Part shown: piece after piece, positions 53,884-60,329 of the stretch | Layout: every line of letters starts with the position of its first letter | Numbering within the stretch: position 1 is the stretch's first letter | Assembly (NCBI GenBank): GCA_937871985.1 | Contig: CALMPB010000440.1 | Span: forward strand, 1-60,329 | DNA from: an uncultured Burkholderiaceae bacterium | GTDB taxonomy: Bacteria; Pseudomonadota; Gammaproteobacteria; Burkholderiales; Burkholderiaceae | DNA: 60,329 bases | Direction: 5' to 3' | Notes under the pieces: generated by a model | What the model was told of the DNA's origin: nothing | What the model saw: only the letters and a program-made list of their open reading frames with translations | Database searches by the model: none | Program-made: the position numbers and the translations under genes

Positions 53884-55070
53884 GCTTTCGGCTCCTCACG
53901 CAGAAGATCGGCGGTGTGGATAGCGATCATCCTTTCCTCATCGGTCGGGATGACGCGGACGGCGACACGGCTGGACGGCGCGCTGATGACTGCATCTCCT
54001 CGGAGGTTCGCGTCCGCGTCGAGGTCCACGCCGAGCCAGCCGAGCCGACCGGCGACGCGGGCGCGAATTTCAGGCGAATTCTCGCCGATCCCGGCAGTGA
54101 ACACGAATGTGTCGAGACCCCCGAGCGAGGACGCGAGAGCGCCGGCCTGGCGCGCGATCTGCCAGACGAAGAGCTCGATCGCTTCCCCAGCGGCGGGCGT
54201 TTCGCTGCCGAGAAGCGCGCGCATGTCGCTGGAGATGCCGGACACGCCCAAAAGGCCGGACTCGCTGTAGAGGAGATGCTCGACTTCGCGCGCCGTCATG
54301 CCCTTCTGCTGAAAAAGATAGAGCACCGCGCCCGGGTCGAGCGCGCCGCAGCGCGTGCCCATCACCAGCCCGTCGAGCGCGGTGAACCCCATCGTCGTGT
54401 CGATGCTGCGCCCCCCGGCCATCGCGCAAAGGCTGGCCCCGTTGCCGAGATGCGCGGCGATCGTGCGGCCACCGCCTGTATCGGGATCGATCGAACGCAG
54501 CTGCCGCGCGATATATTCGTAGGAGATGCCGTGAAAACCGTAGCGCCGCATGCCCTCTTCGCCAAGCGCGCGCGGCAGCGCGAGGCGCGTCGCGATCGGG
54601 GGCTGGCCATGATGGAAGCCGGTGTCGAAGCAGGCGACTTGCAGCACAGCGGGGCGCAGCCTGGAGACGGCGCGGACCGCGGCGAGATTATGGGGCTGAT
54701 GCAATGGCGCCAGTGGGCAAAGCGCCTCGAGCGCGGCGAGGAGTGGCGCGTCGACCCGCGCCGGCGCTGAATAGTCGGTGCCGCCATGAACGATCCGATG
54801 GCCGACCGCGATCAGATCGTCGCCGACCGAGGCTTCGATCTCCCGCAGCAAATCCTCGAGCAGCGTCTCGTGCGTGATCGTGCCGTCTTTCGTCCAGCGC
54901 CGCTCGGCAAGGACATCCCCCTTCGCATCGCGCGCGATCAGGTGCGGCTCAAGGCCGATATTCTCGATCTTGCCGCTCGCCAGCAAAGAGGGCTCATCAG
55001 TGCCCGGCTCGGCGTAGAGCGCGAACTTAAGGCTCGACGAACCGGCGTTGAGGCACAGGATTTCAGCCAT
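53880..55070 (-). CDS. ackA: acetate kinase
   Basis: A 396-residue acetate/propionate kinase. N-terminal LCLNAGSSSLKFALY, GHRIVHGG, RRYGFHGISYEYIA, and TAGIGENSPEIR. It makes ATP from acyl-phosphate and ADP. Paired with the upstream Pta domain protein, it gives substrate-level phosphorylation. Overlaps fabI by four bases and the pta fusion by eight. Confidence 0.95.
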   Translation of the reverse strand: MAEILCLNAGSSSLKFALYAEPGTDEPSLLASGKIENIGLEPHLIARDAKGDVLAERRWTKDGTITHETLLEDLLREIEASVGDDLIAVGHRIVHGGTDYSAPARVDAPLLAALEALCPLAPLHQPHNLAAVRAVSRLRPAVLQVACFDTGFHHGQPPIATRLALPRALGEEGMRRYGFHGISYEYIARQLRSIDPDTGGGRTIAAHLGNGASLCAMAGGRSIDTTMGFTALDGLVMGTRCGALDPGAVLYLFQQKGMTAREVEHLLYSESGLLGVSGISSDMRALLGSETPAAGEAIELFVWQIARQAGALASSLGGLDTFVFTAGIGENSPEIRARVAGRLGWLGVDLDADANLRGDAVISAPSSRVAVRVIPTDEERMIAIHTADLLREEPKA

Positions 55071-56490
55071 CGCGGCGCTGTCCCGCAACGCCGGGAGCCG
55101 CCTTGGTCGCAGCCCGCGCCAGCAGCACCGCGAGCGCGCAGGAGGCGAGGCGCGTGCGCACGCTGTCTGCCCGGCTGGTGAGGATGATCGGAACGCGCGC
55201 GCCGAGCACCACGCCTGCGGCATCGGCGCCGCCCAGGAAGGTCAGCTGCTTTGCGAGCATGTTGCCGGCCTCCAGATCGGGCACCAGCAGGATGTCCGCC
55301 TGGCCGGCGACCGGCGAGACGATACTTTTCTCGCGCACGGCCGCCTCGCTGATCGCATTATCGAGGGCGAGCGGGCCATCGAGCAGCGCGCCTTCGATCT
55401 GGCCCCGGTCCGCCATCTTGCAGAGCGCCGCGGCATCCAATGTGGTGCGCATTTTCGGATTGACCGTTTCGACGGCGGCGAGGATCGCGACCCTGGGCTG
55501 TTCGATCCTGATCACATGGGCAAGGTCGATCGCGTTGCGCGCGATGTCGGCCTTATCCTCAAGCGTCGGCTCGATGTTGATCGCGGCGTCGGTGATGATG
55601 AGCGGGCGCGGATAGCCGGGCACGTCCATCACATAGGCGTGGCTGATCCTGCGTTCGGTCCGAAGGCCCGTGTCGGACGATACGACCGCGCCCATGAGCT
55701 CGTCAGTATGAAGCGAGCCCTTCATCAGCAGCGCGGCTTCGCCGGCCCGCACGCGCGCGACGGCTTCGGCGGCGGCGGCGTGGCTGTGCGGGACGTCGAT
55801 CACCCGGAAGGCCGCAATATCGACACCGGCGTCCTTCGCCGCATTCGTCATACGCGCCGCAGGGCCGATGAGAATCGGAACGACGATGCCGGCGTCGGCG
55901 GCCTCAGCCACTGCGCGCATGGCGTCGGCGCTGCACGGATGGACCACGGCCGTGACGCACGCAGATCCGTCCTTGGCGCGCGCCATCAACTGGCGGAAGC
56001 GGTCGTGGCTGGCGATCCGCACGTCGGGAAGCGGCATGCGGGGCCGGCTGACTTTCTCGGTGGGCGCCTTGACCTCGGCCTGGCCGCTGATGACGGTCTC
56101 GCCCTTCTGGTTCACGCAGGTGCAGTCGAGAACGATGACATGATGCTCGGCGCGCTTCTGCGCGACGGTGACGCAGGCCGTGATGGTGTCGCCGACGCCC
56201 ACCGGGCGGGTGAAGCGAAGCGATTGGCCGAGATAGATCGCACCGGGCCCTGGCAGCTCGGTTCCCAGGATCGCCGAGATGAGCCCCGCGCCCCACATGC
56301 CATGAGCGATGACCCTGTGGAACATGTCCGTTTCGGCATAGACAGGGTCGAGATGCGCCGGATTCACGTCGCCTGACACCGCCGCGAAGAGCTGGATGTC
56401 GTCGGCGGTCAGCGTGCGGGTGAGGCTGGCCGTGTCGCCGACGGCGATCTCGTCGAACGTGCGGTTCTCGATGAGGTTGGCGGCGGCCAT
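55063..56490 (-). CDS. bifunctional MaoC-like hydratase / phosphate acyltransferase
   Basis: A 475-residue fusion. The N-terminal MaoC-like hot-dog domain (about residues 1-150) has the hydratase signature AVSGDVNPAHLDPVYAE and HGMWGAGLIS. The C-terminal part (about 165-465) is phosphate acetyl/butyryltransferase (AALLMKGSLHTDELMGAVV; LLVPDLEAGNMLAKQL). It may hydrate enoyl-CoA and convert acyl-CoA to acyl-phosphate. Three bases after phaC and overlapping ackA. Confidence 0.92.
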   Translation of the reverse strand: MAAANLIENRTFDEIAVGDTASLTRTLTADDIQLFAAVSGDVNPAHLDPVYAETDMFHRVIAHGMWGAGLISAILGTELPGPGAIYLGQSLRFTRPVGVGDTITACVTVAQKRAEHHVIVLDCTCVNQKGETVISGQAEVKAPTEKVSRPRMPLPDVRIASHDRFRQLMARAKDGSACVTAVVHPCSADAMRAVAEAADAGIVVPILIGPAARMTNAAKDAGVDIAAFRVIDVPHSHAAAAEAVARVRAGEAALLMKGSLHTDELMGAVVSSDTGLRTERRISHAYVMDVPGYPRPLIITDAAINIEPTLEDKADIARNAIDLAHVIRIEQPRVAILAAVETVNPKMRTTLDAAALCKMADRGQIEGALLDGPLALDNAISEAAVREKSIVSPVAGQADILLVPDLEAGNMLAKQLTFLGGADAAGVVLGARVPIILTSRADSVRTRLASCALAVLLARAATKAAPGVAGQRRDG

Positions 56491-56493
56491 GGC

Positions 56494-58242
56494 TCAGCGC
56501 TCCAGCACGTAGCGCCCGGGGGCATCACCGAGCGGCGGATAGTTCCGTTCGGGCGCGCCCATCGCCGGTGGGGCCGCCGCCTCGCCCGAGTGCGATCCAA
56601 GCCATGAACTCCATTCCGGCCACCACGACCCTTCGCGCAGCTCGGCCCGCTCCAGCCAGGCATCGGGACCTGGCGCCGGGCCATCCTGCATCCGTGTCGC
56701 GATGCGATAATGGCGATGAGGATGCCCGGGCTCGGAGACGATCCCGGCATTGTGGCCACCGCTCGTCAGCACGAAGCGGATCTCCGCGCCCGTCAGCATG
56801 TGGAGCTTGTGGGTCGAGCGCCACGGCGCGACATGGTCGGTTTCCGTGCCCACCATGAAGATCGGCATGCGCAGCCCCGAGAGCGAGACCGGGTGGCCGC
56901 CGGCCTCGTAGCGCCCTTCGGACAGGTCATTGTCGAGGAACAGGCGCCGAAGATATTGCGCGTGCATGGCATAGGGCATGCGGGTGCCGTCGGCGTTCCA
57001 TGCCATGAGGTCGGTCATCGGCTCGCGCTCGCCCATGAGATAGGTCGAGAGGATGCGCGACCAGAGCAGATCGTTGGACCGCAGCATCTGGAAGGCGCCG
57101 CCCATCTGGCTGCTGTCGAGAAAGCCGCGCGCCCACATCATCGCATCGATCAGGTTGATCTCCGCCTCGTCGATGAACAGACCAAGTTCGCCCGGCTCGC
57201 TGAACTCGGTCTGGGCGGCGAACAGCGTCACGCTCGCCAGACGCTCATCTTCATCGCGCGCCATCGCGGCCGCGGTGATGGCGAGCAGCGTGCCGCCGAT
57301 ACAATAGCCGGCCGCGTGGATCTTCTCGGTGCCGGTAATCACCTGGATGACATCCACGGCGGCCATCGGCCCAAGCAGGCGATAATCCTCCATGTCGAGA
57401 TCGCGGTCGGCGCTGTCGGGATTGTGCCAGGAGATGCAGAACACGGTGTAGCCCTGCCCGACCAGCCAGCGGATGAGCGAATTTTCCGGCGACAGGTCGA
57501 GGATGTAATATTTCATGATCCATGCCGGCACGATCAGTATCGGCTCCGGACGCACCGTCTCGGTTGCGGGCGCATATTGGATCAGTTCCATGACCCTGTT
57601 GCGAAACACGACCTTGCCAGCCGTGGCTGCGACCTTCTCGCCGACCCGATAGGCCTCCGTGCCCGCTGCGGGCTCCCCGCGTACCAGGCGTTCCAGGTCG
57701 TCGCAAAAAAATCGCGCACCCTCGACAAGGCATTGTCCTCCGGTTTCGAGGATGCGCTGCTGGAGCACGGGGTTGGTCGGGATGAAATTGGTCGGTGAGA
57801 CCATGTCGAGCATCTGGCGGGTCGCGAACTCGACGATCGCCTCGTGGTGGCTCGTCACGCCGCTCACGCCGGTGGTGGCGGCATGCCACCATTGCTGCTG
57901 GAGCAGGAAGGCTTGTTCGATCAGGTCGAACGGGTGGCGCTTCCAGGCGGCGTCGGCGAAGCGCCGATCCTGGGGCAGCGGATCGATCGCGGGCTCCGGA
58001 TCGCTCCCGGATGCGCTGCGCATGGCATAGTCGGCAAGCCGCATCAGCTTGCGCCCGCTCTTGGCGGCAAGCTGGAGCTGCTTGCCCGGCGAGCAGAGCA
58101 TATGTGCCCACCAGTCGGAATAGGATTGTGCCAGCGTGGCGGGCGACTGGCCGGACGTCAGCTGCGCGATGGCGGCGAAGCTCGATCGATCCAGCGTCGT
58201 GGCCAGACCGTCCAACGGGTCAGGGATATTGCTTCGACTCTG
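56494..58242 (-). CDS. phaC: class I poly(R)-hydroxyalkanoic acid synthase
   Basis: A 582-residue PHA synthase with a GTG start at 58242, preceded by AGGAG. The catalytic Cys is in the lipase-like box HAAGYCIGGTLLAI; the Asp is in VGTETDHVAPW and the His in SGGHNAGIVSE. It polymerises hydroxyacyl-CoA into granules coated by the phasin. First gene of an operon with maoC-pta, ackA and fabI. A longer in-frame start upstream is possible but less likely. Confidence 0.93.
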   Translation of the reverse strand, partial: QSRSNIPDPLDGLATTLDRSSFAAIAQLTSGQSPATLAQSYSDWWAHMLCSPGKQLQLAAKSGRKLMRLADYAMRSASGSDPEPAIDPLPQDRRFADAAWKRHPFDLIEQAFLLQQQWWHAATTGVSGVTSHHEAIVEFATRQMLDMVSPTNFIPTNPVLQQRILETGGQCLVEGARFFCDDLERLVRGEPAAGTEAYRVGEKVAATAGKVVFRNRVMELIQYAPATETVRPEPILIVPAWIMKYYILDLSPENSLIRWLVGQGYTVFCISWHNPDSADRDLDMEDYRLLGPMAAVDVIQVITGTEKIHAAGYCIGGTLLAITAAAMARDEDERLASVTLFAAQTEFSEPGELGLFIDEAEINLIDAMMWARGFLDSSQMGGAFQMLRSNDLLWSRILSTYLMGEREPMTDLMAWNADGTRMPYAMHAQYLRRLFLDNDLSEGRYEAGGHPVSLSGLRMPIFMVGTETDHVAPWRSTHKLHMLTGAEIRFVLTSGGHNAGIVSEPGHPHRHYRIATRMQDGPAPGPDAWLERAELREGSWWPEWSSWLGSHSGEAAAPPAMGAPERNYPPLGDAPGRYVLER

Positions 58243-58414
58243 CACACTCTCGCTCCTGCTGCGGGGCAACAAGCCCTGAAGCGCGGGAAGCCTCTGCGCA
58301 CTCCGTAGTCCTACGGAGGGATTGCCTCCCATATGCCAGCCCAAGAAGGCAGAGGGCAGTGAGTGCCAGCGCGAAGAAGCCGACGACAGCCCACAAGAAG
58401 TCGGAACTCAGCAC
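58220..58414 (-). CDS. small membrane protein upstream of phaC
   Basis: A 64-residue ORF with a GTG start and one clear membrane helix (FLWAVVGFFALALTALCLLG). The frame continues upstream without a stop, with another hydrophobic stretch (AIALSLLVVFGRFLYS), so the true start may be earlier at a rare codon. It overlaps phaC by 23 bases, and a perfect palindrome at 58301-58318 falls inside it. Function unknown. Confidence 0.4.
   Translation of the reverse strand: MLSSDFLWAVVGFFALALTALCLLGLAYGRQSLRRTTECAEASRASGLVAPQQERECAESKQYP
58301..58318. promoter_or_regulatory. perfect palindrome 60 bp upstream of phaC
   Basis: CTCCGTAG-TC-CTACGGAG is a perfect 8-bp-arm inverted repeat, 59 bases before the phaC start. 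Contains the GTAG/CTAC half-sites seen upstream of fixJ. Likely an operator, though it also lies within a small ORF. Confidence 0.45.
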
Positions 58415-58455
58415 GACATTGCTGTATAGAAAGCGGCCAAATACGACCAGGAGGC

Positions 58456-58584
58456 TCAGTGCGATCGCCCTGGCGGGCGGACTGCGAGGAAATATGTCGC
58501 GAGCCCCATCGTGAGAATGCCGAGTGCGACCAACACCGCGGCCGCCAGAACGGGTCTGGCCGGAGAGGCGGCCGGCCTTAACAT
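58456..58584 (-). CDS. 42-residue membrane protein after cueR
   Basis: A short [23 protein letters not shown] then LGILTMGLATYFLAVRPPGR, ending SH: one membrane helix with a basic N-terminus. Its ATG overlaps the end of cueR by seven bases, suggesting translational coupling. It might be an accessory protein for copper transport. No family known to me. Confidence 0.5.
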   Translation of the reverse strand: MLRPAASPARPVLAAAVLVALGILTMGLATYFLAVRPPGRSH

Positions 58585-58976
58585 TTTCTGTCGAGACTCA
58601 ACTCAGTGATGATGGGACAATCCGGTCGTTCGTCGCCATGACAGCGCTCGGCGAGATCGACCAGGGTCTCGCGCAGGGTCGTCAGGGCCTCCGCCTTGCG
58701 CTGCAATTCCTCCGCCCGCGCCAACGCGACCCGCTTTACATCCGCGCTGCTGCGGCCCGTGTCGGCCCACAGGCCGAGCAGGGTCCGGATCTCCTCGATC
58801 GGGAAACCCAGATCTCGCGCATTGGCGATGAACCGAAGGCGATGGAGGTCACTCTCGCCATAGTCGCGATAGCCTGCACCCCGGCGCGGCGGCGCCGGGA
58901 TGAGGCCAATCTTCTCATAATGGCGGATCATCCGCTCCGAGACCCCGCTTTGCTTCGACGCCTCCCCGATGTTCAC
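58578..58976 (-). CDS. cueR: copper-responsive MerR-family regulator CueR
   Basis: A 132-residue MerR-type regulator. N-terminal winged HTH ([20 protein letters not shown]) and dimerisation helix. The metal site matches CueR: Cys112 and Cys120 ([11 protein letters not shown]) and Ser77, the residue that favours monovalent Cu(I)/Ag(I). Overlaps the copper ATPase gene by four bases, so it is co-transcribed with it. Confidence 0.93.
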   Translation of the reverse strand: MNIGEASKQSGVSERMIRHYEKIGLIPAPPRRGAGYRDYGESDLHRLRFIANARDLGFPIEEIRTLLGLWADTGRSSADVKRVALARAEELQRKAEALTTLRETLVDLAERCHGDERPDCPIITELSLDRKC

Positions 58977-60329
58977 AGCGCTTTCCGGTTGAGGCGCAGC
59001 GCGTTGGTGACCACGCTGACCGAGGAGAGCGCCATGGCGGCGGCCGCGATGATCGGCGAGAGGAGGATGCCGAACAGCGGATAGAGTGCGCCCGCCGCGA
59101 CCGGCACGCCCGCGACATTGTAGATGAAAGCGAAGACGAGGTTCTGGCGGATGTTCGACATGGTCGCCTGGCTGAGCCGTCGCGCCCGGACGATGCCGGT
59201 AAGGTCGCCCTTGAGCAGGGTGACGCCTGCGCTCTCGATCGCGACGTCGGTGCCCGAGCCCATGGCGATGCCGACATCGGCGGCGGCTAGCGCGGGGGCG
59301 TCGTTGACACCATCGCCGGCCATGGCGACCACCCGTCCCTCGCGCTTGAACTTCGCGACCACGGCGCTCTTCTGATCGGGCAGCACCTCGGCCTCGACCT
59401 CGTCGATGCCCAGGCGCCGGGCGACCGCTTCCGCCGTGGTGCGGTTGTCGCCGGTCAGCATGACCACGCGAATGCCCTCCGCCTTGAGCGCGGCGAGCGC
59501 TTCGGGCGTCGTGGCCTTCACCGGATCGGCGATCGCGAAGGCGCCGCCGACCGTGCCGTCGACGCCGATGAAGATCGCGGTGGCGCCATCCCGGCGCAGT
59601 GCGTCGGCCTGGCTGGCGAGCGCCTCAGTCGCAACCCCTTCGTCGGCAAGGAACCGCGCATTGCCGAGGACGATGCGCCGCCCTTCGACCGTGCCGAGCG
59701 CGCCGCGCCCAGTCGGCGAGTCGAAGTCGATGACGTCGCTCGTGGCGATGCCGCGATCCTTCGCGGCCTCGACGATTGCCAACGCGAGCGGATGCTCGGA
59801 GGCCCGCTCGACCGAGGCGGCAAGCCGCAGCAGTTCGGCTTCGTCGAAGCCGGGCGCCGGCACGATCTGGGTGACGGCAGGCCGGCCTTCGGTGAGCGTG
59901 CCTGTCTTGTCGACGACGAGCGTGTCGACCTTTTCCATATGCTCGAGCGCTTCGGCGTTCTTGATAAGGACGCCGAGCCCGGCGCCGCGGCCGACGCCGA
60001 CCATGATCGACATCGGCGTTGCGAGACCCAACGCGCAAGGACAAGCGATGATCAGCACGGCGACCGCCGCCACCAGCCCGTAGGCGAAGCGCGGCTCTGG
60101 GCCCCAGATACCCCAGGCGATGAACGCGACCACCGCGACCGCGATGACCACCGGCACGAACCAGCCCGACACCTGATCGGCCATGCGCTGGATCGGCGCG
60201 CGCGAGCGCTGCGCCTCGGCGACCATCTGGACAATCCGCGCAAGCATGGTGTCGCGTCCGACCTTGTCGGCGACGATCACCAGCGCACCGGTCTGGTTGA
60301 GCGTGCCGCCGATCACCGTGTCGGCCTTG
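58973..60329 (-). CDS. copA: copper-translocating P-type ATPase, 5' part outside window
   Basis: The C-terminal 450 or so residues; the frame is open to the right edge, so the N-terminal metal-binding domain and first helices are missing here. Present are the CPC motif [12 protein letters not shown], phosphorylation site [12 protein letters not shown] motif [10 protein letters not shown] and hinge [10 protein letters not shown]. Exports Cu(I) from the cytoplasm. Followed in the operon by cueR. Confidence 0.95.
   Translation of the reverse strand, partial: KADTVIGGTLNQTGALVIVADKVGRDTMLARIVQMVAEAQRSRAPIQRMADQVSGWFVPVVIAVAVVAFIAWGIWGPEPRFAYGLVAAVAVLIIACPCALGLATPMSIMVGVGRGAGLGVLIKNAEALEHMEKVDTLVVDKTGTLTEGRPAVTQIVPAPGFDEAELLRLAASVERASEHPLALAIVEAAKDRGIATSDVIDFDSPTGRGALGTVEGRRIVLGNARFLADEGVATEALASQADALRRDGATAIFIGVDGTVGGAFAIADPVKATTPEALAALKAEGIRVVMLTGDNRTTAEAVARRLGIDEVEAEVLPDQKSAVVAKFKREGRVVAMAGDGVNDAPALAAADVGIAMGSGTDVAIESAGVTLLKGDLTGIVRARRLSQATMSNIRQNLVFAFIYNVAGVPVAAGALYPLFGILLSPIIAAAAMALSSVSVVTNALRLNRKAL

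Noticed and set aside
53122..54270. Plus-strand frame opposite fabI and ackA
   Set aside because: Antisense to two conserved enzymes; His/Arg/Asp-rich without domain.

Overview
This window is GC-rich and its operons overlap tightly, with many ATGA start/stop junctions. The gene families point to an alphaproteobacterium, most likely a sphingomonad (Sphingomonadales). That placement is inferred from gene content; no rRNA or tRNA gene is present to confirm it.

Layout. (1) About 1-11.6 kb is a defence and toxin-antitoxin island. It holds a partial HEPN (Apea-like) protein, a DUF4238 protein, a frameshifted HU gene, a PIN/AbrB toxin-antitoxin pair coupled to an Mrr-like nuclease, a tyrosine recombinase overlapping a Fic protein, an IS200-type insertion, a RES toxin-antitoxin pair, an AbiEi/AbiEii pair and an MqsR/MqsA pair. 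(2) About 12-31.3 kb is an F-type conjugation (type IV secretion) operon read on the minus strand. Its order is traA-L-E-K-B-dsbC-V-C-x-trbI-S26 peptidase-W-x-U-trbC-N-x-F-H-G. Upstream of traA lies an array of four 22-bp palindromic repeats. (3) About 31.6-36.9 kb is an accessory stretch with an HTH protein, a lytic transglycosylase, a DUF1173-like protein, a small SGNH-like protein, an HxlR regulator and several unknowns. No relaxase, coupling protein, replication or partition gene is visible, so the conjugative element (ICE or plasmid) continues outside the window. (4) About 37.3-60.3 kb is a metabolic and stress module. It holds a methyltransferase/DUF2933 pair, a beta-CASP hydrolase, a thymidine/AMP phosphorylase-type enzyme, a PRPP synthase-like enzyme, an orphan FixJ-type regulator, an oleate hydratase, a complete nine-gene N-type ATPase operon (atpDCQRBEFAG), a phasin, an operon of PHA synthase, MaoC-Pta fusion, acetate kinase and enoyl-ACP reductase, and finally cueR with the 3' part of a copper P-type ATPase.

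How the parts may work together. The last region looks like a low-oxygen or energy-stress package: carbon storage as polyhydroxyalkanoate, substrate-level ATP formation through acyl-phosphate and acetate kinase, an ATPase whose c subunit carries a sodium-binding signature, and nucleotide-ribose turnover. A FixJ-type regulator sits among these genes, and GTAG-containing motifs lie near four of the transcription units. The strongest unexplained non-coding signal is the 22-bp iterated palindrome array in front of the tra operon.
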